A stretch of 64,000 bases of DNA, taken from assembly GCA_009760855.2 (NCBI GenBank), contig WPIO01000275.1:82345-146344 (forward strand), read 5' to 3'. Source of the DNA: Cristatella mucedo (Eukaryota; Bryozoa; Phylactolaemata; Cristatellidae). Of the stretch, positions 38,840-49,925 are shown piece by piece. The notes under the pieces are model-generated. The model was not told the origin of the DNA. It made no database searches and was given only the letters and a program-made list of their open reading frames with translations. Position 1 is the first letter of the stretch, and each line of letters opens with the position of its first letter. The position numbers were made by a program, and so were the translations under genes.

Positions 38840-40215
38840 ACCGAACTGGCAGGGAGCCATTTTATGTGACTGCTCTAATCGCCACAATCGCTCACATACC
38901 GCTTTCTGTCGACGAATCTTCGACAAAATGCACGAACTTCCACATCTCGGAATAGGAGATACACTGCGTCAGATCGCATCATATGTGTGGCATTTAAGAA
39001 TTCAGACATTTGCTTTTTAGCCCGAACCTGCATCGAATGACGTTGCCCTCGGCATACTTCAACACCTGACCGGCAGTTTCCCCCAAGTTGTGTTAATTCA
39101 ATCACGTTCACGAACACCTCGTCGGCTCACTGTCTCACAACGATGGCACTTCAATATCGACCTACGGTGGTCGACCGTTTCACTGGCTGGCCTCATGCAT
39201 TTTCTCTGGCCGACATATATGCTTCCACCGTCACCCAAGCATTTGTCGACGGTTGTATATCAAGCTACGGCATTTCTGAGTGGCTGACTTCTGACCAGGG
39301 AGGACGATTCGAGTTGTTCCTGTGGCTTGAACTAATAAAATCCACAGCAATGCAGCAAATTCGTACTGTAGCTTACTAACAGGCCGCTTAAGGTTTGGTA
39401 GAGTACCTGAACCGACAGCTCAAGGCAGCACTCATTGCAGGCACGTTGCAGTCCACATTCATGGCTTAAGTCACAGCTTCTCGAAATTGGCACTCCTAAA
39501 AAGTCTTAAATATATATAACATTTCTAACTCGTTTTGTAAGTGCCCCAAGAGAATTTCAGGTACACTATTAAGGAACTCTATCAGCCGCTTCACATATGC
39601 CTTGGGGCTCGAGCCCACGATCAAAGCCAGACCAAGGTCGGGCGAACACCTTAACCACTCGACCAAACCAGCTAAGCAACATCGGCCACCCATCAGCCAA
39701 GCTAGTCTATAGGGAGAAGCAGTGATTGCCTTGGGGGTTTCTTAAGTGCAGCCGAGACTCCGGCCTGCAGATCAGACGTCGCCCTATTTTTCAAGACACC
39801 AATCGAATACATGAGCAGCCTTAGCACTGTACCACCTCCAGATTCAGCTGGCCTATCTTACGTTCGGACGACCTGCAGCATTTCGCCCAAGTCTTTGTGC
39901 ATAACGACACTGCTCGTAGACCACCCTAGCCATCCTGCGACGGCCAATACATTGTGCTCGAATGGGCAGAAAAAACATTTTCCGTTAACTTCACCGGCCT
40001 CCGACTAGATGTTTCAATCGACCTGCTGAAGCCCACATATGTCGATGATAGTTAAACCAAAACAGGCCACAAGCACAATTTTGGTATTGCCAGAATCTCT
40101 GTCGGCTGCACCAAGAACATATCCTACACCTACTTCAGAGCAATACCTTTCATCAGAGTCACCCAATCTCACAATATTGCCCCTTGTAGGAAACGCCGTC
40201 TGGCCCTGCTTATGC
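38840..40215 (+). pseudogene. Ty3/gypsy retrotransposon pol remnant (integrase and C-terminal region)
   Basis: Decayed integrase in several frames. The zinc-binding domain block IFDKMHELPHLGI lies near 38,920. The core has VVDRFTGWP near 39,167, then ISEWLTSDQGGRFE, IRTVAY, and GLVEYLNRQLKAAL, which carries the last acidic residue. After a SINE insertion (39,529-39,676) the polyprotein end continues with VFVHNDTARRPP and LDVSIDLLKPTYVDD near 39,890-40,045, typical of the post-integrase region of gypsy elements. Several stops and frameshifts make it non-functional. No LTRs, protease, RT or RNase H were recognised, so only the 3' part of pol remains. Confidence 0.85.
39529..39676 (-). mobile_element. 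tRNA-derived SINE, family 1, nested in gypsy pol
   Basis: Minus-strand SINE with A-box end GGTTTGGTCGAGTGGTTAAG, B box GGGCTCGAGCC and a partly rearranged hairpin tail. It lies between the integrase core and the C-terminal part of the gypsy polyprotein, so it inserted after the gypsy copy. Confidence 0.85.
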
Positions 40216-40524
40216 TTTCCCCCAGCGTTTCGGATTACATCATTCAAGGTTATCACATATCAATTGGAGGAACCGTTGTGGACTCATTAAGTTGCCCAGC
40301 CCTAGGCTGACCAGGGCAGGAGTGCATAATGCCTCTGCAGCCTTGTCCGTTCTTGCCGAACGGGTGAAAACATTACTAGATGGCCGGGAAGTAATGTGAT
40401 TCTTTGCCAACGGGCAGTCTTTTTCAGCTCCCACAGCCGTGAGCTGACATGCCGTCCGTCTCCAGCTCCCTGAACTGCACGTAGAGAGAAGAACCTTGCT
40501 AGTTTTATTACATTGTGAAGATCC

Positions 40525-42088
40525 CTTCTACCATTCCTATCAAACACACTGAAACGGGTCGGGGCAGACCAGCTAAACCCATATATCAAAGCCTCACTCC
40601 TTGCTAGTAAGTTCCAGTCTGGCTTTAGAGCTAATCACTCCACAGAGTCAGCATTGCTTAGGGTATACAACGACCTACTTAGGAATGCTGACATGGGTAG
40701 AGTGTCTCTGCTTGTGTTGCTTGATCTTTCGGCAGCTTTTGATTCCATCAATCACAAACTTCTTCTAGAGTGCCTCTCATATCGCCTGGGCATCACTGGT
40801 ACTGCACTGCAGTGGTTCAGGTCCAATCTCAGTGGGAGATTCCAGAGTACTGACGTGAATGGACAAAAATCATCTGAAGTACCTCTAAAATATGGATTAC
40901 CTCAGGGCTCCGTGCTAGGTCTGGTTCTTTGCACGGTTTATACTCTCCCTCTTGTTGATGTGATTGGCAAGCACAATCTAGGTTTTCACTTCTATGCAGA
41001 TGACACTCAGTTGTACCTTTTCTTTCATCCCTCCCAGCCTTCAAGCACCTCACATTCTCTCAACTCACTTGCTGCAGGTATTGATAACAACTGCACATGG
41101 ATGGCAGCAAAATTTCTAGAATTAAACGATGATATAACTAACTTACTAGTTATGGGAAAACCCAGTTTGATTCCGAAATTGGAAAGGCAGAAGCTGGAAA
41201 CTGGCCCTGTCAGCATATCTTCAGTTGAATAAGCTCGAAATCTAGGTGTCATATTCCAAAGCAACCTCTCGTGAGACGACCATATCAGCTCCACAGTCAA
41301 AATTGCCTATTTTCAGCTTCATAATGTTGCTAAAATTTGTGCTTGTGTAGATAAGGATACCACATCTAAGTTGGTCCTTGCATTCGTGACATCCCGTATC
41401 GACTATTGCAACTCACAGCTTACTGGCCTGCCAGCATGTGCGATCAGGCGATTGCAGCTGGTGCAAAAATCTGCTGCTTGGCTTGTCTGTCGTGAGCGTC
41501 ACTGCTACCACATTACTCTACTTCTCACCGACCTGCACTGGCTAGCAGTCAAGATCGACTTCAAGGTTTTGTAGCTTACTTTTAGGTCACTTCATTCTTT
41601 GGCTCCAGCCTATCTCTCAGATATACTCCCCCATCAGGCCAAGCATCGTACCACACGCTTTTCGGAATCCAACAGTCTACAAATATCCCGTACAATCCTC
41701 AAATCCTTGGGAGACCGTGCATTTAGTTGGAATGCTCCCAAAGCCAGGAACTCTCTCCCGACCAACGTCAGAACATTCCCTGACCTGAACACATTTAAAA
41801 ACAACTTAAAAACACACCTATTTAGGACACCATTTATCGGTTCCCTTTGATTCGTCCTTCATGTGCTTATGTGTGCTGACACTGTGCATGCTGCCACTAA
41901 CCACATGTGCATGCTGACCCTGTGCATGTCACCCCTAACCATGGTATTAATTTTGTTTGTTTATCAAGCATGATTTTACTCATCATTTCAAGTGCATTTC
42001 CCTTTGCAGCAAATGTAAAGCACGTGGAGAGAGATAAAGTTCTCGGAAGGTGCTTTATTAAGTGCATTATTATTATTATTATTATTAT
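40525..42088 (+). mobile_element. Longest LINE (L2/CR1-like) copy, 5'-truncated
   Basis: A non-LTR element carrying about two thirds of a reverse transcriptase plus the whole 3' end. Recognisable RT blocks are LLPFLSNTLKRV (near 40,530), FQSGFRANHSTESALL, LLVLLDLSAAFDSINH, GLPQGSVLG, FYADDTQLY, then AFVTSRIDYCNSQLTG and the C-terminal DILPHQAKHRTTRFSES. The 3' UTR and tail hairpin end in (ATT)n near 42,063-42,088. Lesions: a stop near 41,230, another at 41,271, a small deletion near 41,550 and a stop at 41,572. It starts directly after the gypsy remnant, which is the insertion border or an older breakpoint. Confidence 0.85.
40654..41232 (+). pseudogene. LINE reverse transcriptase, central domain
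   Basis: 192 open codons of the palm and fingers of a non-LTR reverse transcriptase. The motif A aspartate is in LLDLSAAFD (residues 22-30), motif B is GLPQGSVLG (81-89) and motif C is YADD (114-117, bases 40,993-41,004). In the intact family this enzyme copies element RNA at a nicked target site. Here the frame stops early and the C-terminus continues only after lesions. The N-terminal endonuclease is missing through 5' truncation, so the copy cannot be autonomous. Confidence 0.85.
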
Positions 42089-43689
42089 AAATTGTAGGTA
42101 GGTCAGTGACTTCGTTTGCCAACAGTGCAAGCTGCACTGCACTTCAACCTTCCGAGCGACTTGACAAAGTTGACCCCCACTGACCTATAACCCGGGTGTG
42201 AGGCCAATCTCCAGCCTATTAGGTCGCTCTCAGTCACACTCAAGTAAGCCCTCATGGTGCTTGGACTCTAAAGATTGCCAGATTTCAGTGTCAAATCCGA
42301 CGACGGCAGGAACAACTAAGTATTTACCGAAGTCAGTTTAAACTATATCATCCTGTTAGAGTTCGTGGCACAACTGATAACAATAGTGGCTTGTTCCCAT
42401 AAATGCCCAGCCATTAAACTGAAAGTTAGGAAAGAGTGGCAAAAAAAGGCAAAATTCAGTTAATTAGATTCAGATATTCATTTCAGCCTTTCTCCTAAAA
42501 GTCCATTAGCATCGTCAAGTTGTCTCATCTCCAAGTTACTCCTGTACGTTTGGATTGATACGACTAGTTTTTCGCAAGAAGATCTATCGTGTCGCTTTTT
42601 AAATATTATTATTTATTTATTTGTAAATTTAGTAATTTAAAGCTTGTGACCGAAGTCACAGTAGACCGGACGTATGGAGCTGATTGTTTGAGTAAATTAT
42701 TATGATTATTTAAATTTTAGTTTATTTTGATCGGGAAAAATAATTTAAGACGAAATTTTGGAGTTAGGATCTCCGGCACGAAAAAAATTAAACTCATACT
42801 GTATATATTCCGATCTCGACCGGGAAACGTGTATATTAGAACTTAAGGAAAATTAATTGGTGTTCATATCGAGATATTTTAGTTTGAACGTTCCCGTTGC
42901 AGTAGTTTTGCAGCTGTTCACACTCGTGTGCATACAGCTTTGTTTACCCTATGCCATTTATTCTAAAAGCTTGTCATTAGTGCTACCTAGTAACTGTTAC
43001 TTCTCTGAGTTTATCGCCAGCTTGCAATACAAACCATTTAAAAAACTGGAGCCGGAAACTTCTTTGTGACGTGCCCGTGCCCAAGACAAGGAGATTGGTA
43101 GGATCGGTCAAACTTTAATGTGAAAAGAAGCCCAAAACGTCAAAGTCAAGCTTGTGGGGCTTTATGGCGACTGGTAGGAATTACAGACCCCCAAGCTTGT
43201 GGATGGTTTCTGCAACAGCTGGCATTCCGAAACAGGAATAGTACCCACGCGAGAGGTAGCGGCACAAGAACCCCACAGTAACAGTAGGATATATGGTTTC
43301 CGATATTAGCAATAATAACGATTATAATTAGAACGATACATTTTTAGACTGAATACAAAGAATTGAATCTGTTTACAAGTACTTAGTCAAGTAATTTTGA
43401 AAATATGCAAGCAAAAGATGAAAGGATTGTTCTTGAAGTTTCTTGCTCAATTGTTGAAGCCCATAAGAACTCCAACTAAGAAATAATGTGCAACAATCAT
43501 GGCTGCTGGCAAATAGGTAAGTGGGAATGTTAGTCAAGCCAGAGCTCACGGAACACCTGACAGAGAAAAGCATTGCAAAACCAGTCTGAGGGGCCTCCAA
43601 TCTTATTTTGGTGACAGTCGGCATTTACATCATAGACAATTGCTGCACGGACATTTGGGCTTTTGTGTTCCTTCCACTAAGGGCTAAGC
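42089..43689. other. No gene recognised
   Basis: AT-rich unique sequence; a 70-codon frame at 42,857-43,069 and an 83-codon minus frame at 43,373-43,624 have no recognisable domain. Confidence 0.45.
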
Positions 43690-43800
43690 TCGACCATCGT
43701 AACTATCTGGATCAGGGTAAATCGTTACTGCTGCTTTTTATAGATCTCTCAGAAGCATGTGGCACAAGTCATAACCGGATCCATTCTGAAGAGCCTTTCA
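43690..43800 (+). mobile_element. Reverse-transcriptase fragment of a LINE
   Basis: The peptide LDQGKSLLLLFIDLSEACGT matches the motif A region of non-LTR reverse transcriptases (usual form LLVLLDLSAAFD). The second catalytic-region residues are changed (AAFD to EACG), so it is dead. The surrounding sequence gives no further RT match. Confidence 0.55.
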
Positions 43801-44699
43801 ATGCACATCATAATATAATAATAACTTGTTGAACTGTCTCAGGTCCCAACGTAGCAAGGGATATCAGTGCCGGTGGTCGTTGTTTGCCAGAAAGTCTCTA
43901 TGTTAGAGTCTAAACTCTATATGTAACTTGTAAAGCTTAACGACTGAGGTTCAAAGCAAAAGAAACTTTAGTGTGCAAGTCATTGCCAGCGAATGTCATC
44001 TTGCCCAACAACGTCAAACTCACGAGCATTGCTGAGACCCAGAAAGCATGGCAAACAGAGAAGCTCATTAATATAGCGAACTCGTGAAAGCTAGACTGGA
44101 TGTGTGTTTTGGATTCAGGGAAAGGAGAGTAAATATGTAAATAGTAATAGTAATAGTAAGAATTGTGAGGGTTAGTTGGGAAGAATGTTATCGGCTGAGC
44201 CAAAATCTCAGCTGCCAATGATTTTAAAGCATTTGAATGGTGCCTCAAAGTTTTCGTCCACGGACATCCTATAGGTACGAGGACACTGAAACAGTTACAT
44301 AAATACAGCAAGGTATGAAGGAGTCAAGCAATGGCAGGCCCATTAGGTCAAAATAAGAACTACCAGAAACTTTGCATTTGAGTATTTGATCTAAGGCATC
44401 TTCATTTTTGGCATCCTTTTAGTGCTAAAACGGATTGTGCTGACTCAACTATAGTATAGTGTTCCGATAATCGACACAAGTTTGGAAATAGGATGAAGTA
44501 TGTGTGGACTATTATTATTAAGCCAAACTCAAAAGTTGAATCAACCGAATAGACCCGGCGATAGCGAACCCGGAGGAGACTAATCCGAAAGAGTGTCTTC
44601 ATTGTATCTGCGTTTAGGTACTACGCCTCTGCACAGAGTACGTCCGTACTCCGAAAGAAATCCGCAAATGATTTCCGAAATGCAAGCCTACGTTAAAAA

Positions 44700-47600
44700 C
44701 CAAATTGTAATACCATATACCGAGCTCGATGATGCAGCTTATACATATGAGAAGGAAGCTAACTCCAAATAAATGTCTTGCAGCCGACCTTGAGTAAGGT
44801 GCCACGTCGCCAATGCGGGGCACATGTCAAAAAGCTATGGCACGACATCTGGGTGAGGCAGCCACGGGAGATCGTTAGGACCGCCAACACCCATTCAGAC
44901 AACCACGGATCTGGAAGCAAACAATAGCTTACAGTGCACTGGGAGAAACGCCTTCTTGCAGTGTCAGCACTCAAACTGTAAAGCTTCCAGCATGGTCATT
45001 TTAGTTGTCCAGCTTCCCACGTAATGCAGAGATCTCGTCTTCGGATTGAGAGCCTGCAGGGCGGCGGTGGCAGCAGCAGGACTATTATATGAATCTTTTC
45101 TATAAGTGATAAAAGTTATGTTCATCCGTTCGTTTGTATTAGGCTTGAAGGTCTAAGTGATCCTCCTTCAAATGTTAAAGCTTCGCCCAGATGCAGTTCT
45201 GATTGCACACCGTAACAGATAACCCATTCTGCTCAGTAAGCTCTGATTCTTCAGAGACTACATAAGCCAAATGGAGCTGACCATTTCACCATTGTCAGGT
45301 ATTAAAGAATGAATGTGGGGTGTTCTCTTTTTTTACATTCCCAAAACAAGATCAGTAGTAAGATGTAACAACAGATATTAGCAAAGAATTCATCCAAAGG
45401 CCGGATTGAAAACGCCCCTCTTGTAAAAACCATTGTCTCTGGTATCTGAATCTCTTATTTTTGATAATACTTTGTCTCCAGTCGTTAATACGTCAGATGT
45501 GATTTATCAATGATAAAAATGACTGTAAAGAAGTGGTGAATGTTAAAATTGAGACGTCTTATCGTCAAACATCATTATTGATTGTTTAAGAAAAATGAAC
45601 TGTATCTTATATTGGTTCACATTCAAACCAAATTGTATTGGAGAGGAAGGTTGAATGATCGAGTAGATCAATGATCTGCAAAGAATGATGGGTCATGCAA
45701 CTAGTAAGACCAAAATCATTTTACTGAATAATCATGAACCAGAAAATAACCCTGCCAGGCAAACAATAACTTGCATGCCCATTTCATAATAAATCAAATC
45801 AACACGGCCTCCAGGTGTTTTGCGTGGTACTGATGCTTGGCTGTCCCAGCCGTCAATAGGAGACTTGGATAAGCCATAATTTAAATGCCGTTTTCAAAGT
45901 GCTTCTATTGACATATGAAGCAGAAATAAGTGTAAAGGACTTCTATCTCTACTGCTAATTTTATTTCTCTGATAAACGCATATTGTTCGATAAAAGATAT
46001 ATTGAGAATAAAAAGTAAGACTGATAGTACACTTATCATATCTTATCATATGCAGTTTCATCTGAAAGATATTTCTTGCTAATATCTGAGGTAAGTCCAG
46101 ATTACACTTCTTAAATGGTAGCCAGATGGTAGTATAGTATGATGTCATCAACAATGGAATGGAGGATCACTGTAGAGCCCATCAGCCATACTCCTTTCTG
46201 CATCCAGCAAAACAGATGTATTTTGTTGGTGTCCTTAGCCCCTGCAAGAAATAGTTCATAATATAGTTTGTCGCTAAACTTATGCAAAGCAGTTTGCAAA
46301 TACGCCGAACTTAGAAATCTAATCAACTATTAGTTGACCCCTCAAATCCCTATTTTAAAGATTCACACAATGGAAATACCGACATCCCCGTGCTTCCAGC
46401 CATTTCGCAGGTTGAATCGTGTGGTTGCCGAACATTAGTTCGTCAATCAGGGTAAAATCCCCATTTGCGTCATTTTCGCCACATCTCCTACTAAAATGCA
46501 TCGCGCCGCAGCTTGGATAATTGGGAACTGATAGCGTGCTTAAATGGTGCACCTTGATGACGCCCATGTTTCAATGAAACCAATGTCCTATGTAACTGAT
46601 TTGAAATATTTAACACCCATTGATCAATCTTTTAACTAATTTATTTGCTAAATTGTTACCTGGAATTCAAGATAAACGCTTATTAAGCTCCTTACCAAAT
46701 ATACTCTTTTCATAACCCAGATATCTTAGAGATAATACTGTAGTCACTGCGCTATAAGTTAAAGCCGCTGCCTCTCTAGGTGCTGGAGCTTTTTGAATGT
46801 CTAAAAATGACATCACATTGCCTTAATCCTGCAGATCATAGAATAATGTTGAAACCCCGCCTTCTTCGACTAGCAGCAAACCAGAGATGCATTATGGCAT
46901 GAGAAACATCTTTTGGGGCATCCAGTTAAACTGCAGAAACTCACAAAAACATGCAGTCCAACCCGCCAATAGTTAGACGTTTGCATCGTCGACTGAGTCA
47001 ATAATGAAATTTCCTCTGCTTAATAGTTATGGTGGATAGATTACGAACATACAAGCGACGCTAGCGTAATAGGGTGTCATGCTAGTCGTTCGAATCTGTC
47101 ATTGAATTTTAAATCATGGTGATCTATAACCATGCTTCGTCTCACTCAGACGTTTTTCTTCGAACCCAGCAACTTCAAAAGTGCGAGATCATCAGCAGAC
47201 CGACTGCCACATTCATGAAGTACTGTCACGTTTGCAAACTGTTTGTATTTCGCCAACCAGAATCTTATTCACCAATCGTTAGTCAAGTGCATCCACCACC
47301 CGAATTCGTGGCTACTGCCATGTGTAAGACTTAAAACGGAAACACTCAGAAAATATATGGATGCCGTCTTCAAGTTGTTTGACTGGTTTTGATCAAAGCA
47401 CTGCACCGTTTTTATAGCACCACTCAGTGATGCTGGTAACCAGTATGGTTCGGTCACTGGACTGCAAAGAATGGAAACAGGAAACCTAATTTGACCAGCC
47501 TGACCACTTTAAGACTTGCTGAGGTATCATGAATTTTAAGTGTAATTGCATCTGACGGGCGATCATCAGTTATTGTGAGTCGCTCTGAAATTGACAATAA

Positions 47601-47740
47601 TGGTATAAGGCAGTCAATATAGCAAATGATCACCTGAATCCTGCTTCAAAATGAGATATCCGGTTGAAATTGACCCACTGCCATAGTTGGTTGAGGTTAA
47701 GGATGAGATAACATATAAAAGTGGAAGAGTACATCTGATA

Positions 47741-47743
<3 letters not shown>
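44700..47743. repeat. Tandem array unit a (left-truncated)
   Basis: Colinear with 50,650-53,460 of the next unit. Shared ordered markers are the AAGCAAACAATAG region near 44,915, the GATAAAAGATATATTGAGAA block near 45,990, ATGGAGGATCACTGTAGAGC near 46,160, GATAAACGCTTATT near 46,672, the GTGATCTATAACCATGC block near 47,120 and CAGCCTGACCACTT near 47,497. Its left border near 44.7 kb is approximate. No open frame is conserved between units. Confidence 0.75.
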
Positions 47744-47784
<41 letters not shown>

Positions 47785-47929
47785 ATATATATATATACAT
47801 ATATTTTTTTATTTATTGATAAATATCATAATCCTACCCTCAATAGAGTCTGTCAAAACTACTGTAAACAATGTATGTCAAGTAGATAATAGATAGATAA
47901 TATTCTGTTATTGCACATTCAAGTAATAA

Positions 47930-48620
47930 TAATTCACTGATAAAGCACCCTGTGAGAACTTAACTTTCAGAAGCATTACATCTACAAAGCAAGGTACCAA
48001 ATGTCGGTCAGTAAAATCAGCGCTTGAAAACGAATGAATAAGGGAATAGTGGTATATTGATGCAGACAGGGTCAGCATGCAAATGTGGTTAGTGCAGCAT
48101 GCACAGTGTAAGCACCCATAAGCACATCAAGGAAGAACTACAGGGACCCACTAAATGTCCTAACAGGTGTTTTTAGGTTCCTTTAAATGTGGTCAGGTCA
48201 GGGGGATGCCTTGAGGCAGGTAGGGAGGAAGGCTGGCTTGGAAGATATGGTGGAACTAAAATGCATGGTCTCCAAAGATTTGTGAAAGGCATGAGGTATT
48301 TCTAGACTGTTGGATTCCAAAGCTTGATGGTACTATGCTTTACCTGATGGGGTATATCTGTGCGATAGGCTGGAGCCATAGAATAAAGCGTGGGATCAAA
48401 AGTGTAAGATAAAACCTTGAAGTCAATTCGTTGCTTAACTGGCAGCCAGTGCAGGTCGCACGCGGGAGTAATGTGTGGCACCCCGGCGACGCCACGCAGG
48501 ACAAGACTCGCCGCAGAGTTTTGCACCAGCTGCAATCGCCTGATCGCACATGCCAGGGCCAGTAAGCAGTCAGTTGCAAAAGTCGAGACGGATGTACGCA
48601 TGCATTGACTGTCCTGGAGG
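47930..48620 (-). mobile_element. LINE 3' end inside unit b
   Basis: The tail, UTR and C-terminal RT remnant are clear; the RT peptides AIRRLQLVQNSAASLVL and DLHWLPVKQRIDFKVLSYTF are readable in the minus frame at 48,302-48,682. Equivalent copies occur at the same place in units c and d. Confidence 0.8.
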
Positions 48621-49504
48621 TGGCGTTTATTTGCAAACAGTTCGGAACTTAAGATATGGAAGCGGCATGCAAATGTAGGCATGCTTTAAACCAAGGTTTT
48701 CACTTAATAACCCGGAAACTTACTAAACCAAAGGAGCAAATAACATTCCTCGAAGTCCATTCCAGCAAGAAATAAACAGATGCGTTTTTGTTTCTAAACC
48801 AGCCTGTGGTGGTCGCTTAATGTTTAAATTGAATCGAAAAAAGTCCTATCAGAACCGTTTTTTGAAATGCTAAACAACACTGCTGTTTGTAATTCTTTTC
48901 ACCTATTGTATTTAGCTATTAAATTAAAAATGTGCATTTCTATTAAAGGTTAAAGTTTCTTTCTTCAAGCTTTTCAAAATACCTATTTTTCTCAAAATTC
49001 AGGTTAGTTCAGCTATGATTGTGCACATGCCAGCAGTTATGCATATCGCAGCCTTCTCAAAAAGGAAGTCTATTTGACATGCCGTTATTAAAGTCGATAA
49101 CTCAACATTATCTAAAGTAAACATATCTTTTGTTCCTGCCAATTTGCTAGCATAGACTGAATGTATTGATGCTGGTAGTGCTGCATCCTACACAGTATGT
49201 ATTAGGTCCTTCTCACAGATGCAGTCAATAACCAGCAAATAGGGTGGTGGACGTACAGACATCGTTGCCGTCTGTCATTGATGCACTGTACCAGCTTAAC
49301 GGAATATGGTGTAGAAAGAAAGATCGCGAATATATATTGAAGGATTGAAGAATACGGAGGTGCGGATCGATGATTATTACTGACTGACTTCGCTGGTCGA
49401 TTGTCGGTCCCTTAATCTCTATAATTCCAGCCCATTTCCTCACAGCAGACTTCATTTCCAAGCGAAGCATCAAGATCACCTGATTTTCTTGAACTAAAGT
49501 CTAT

Positions 49505-49925
49505 AAATACTTGCACAAAACTTTAAAACCTGGCAGATACTGCATTTAGTTCGCTGCAGTATGCTCCCTGTGCCTGGAATCTCCTTCCTGACCTGCGCAA
49601 GAACATCCTGACCCTGACCACATTTGGTGCTGGAATGGAAAGGAATGTTAAAAGGAACTTGAAACACACCTATTTTGGACAGGTATTTGGGTCCCTGTGA
49701 TTCGTCCTTGATGTGCTGATGCATGCTGACACTGTGCATGCTGCCACTAACCACATTTGCATGCTGACTCTGTGCATACCCCTAATCATGTTGTCCATTG
49801 TGAGTGTTTCAAGCATAATTATACTACTATTCAATTGCATTCTACTTTGTAAAAGCAGTGCCTAGAAAAAATGAGAGTTCTCTGGGTAGAGGCTTTGTAG
49901 TAAGCATTATCACTAATATTATGTA
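49505..49925 (+). mobile_element. LINE 3' end inside unit b, opposite orientation
   Basis: The C-terminal RT end, UTR start TGTGATTCGTCCTTGATGTG, ACTGTGCATGCTGCCACTAA and a tail remnant with short ATT. It faces the copy at 47,930-48,620 across an ~0.9 kb spacer. Confidence 0.75.
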
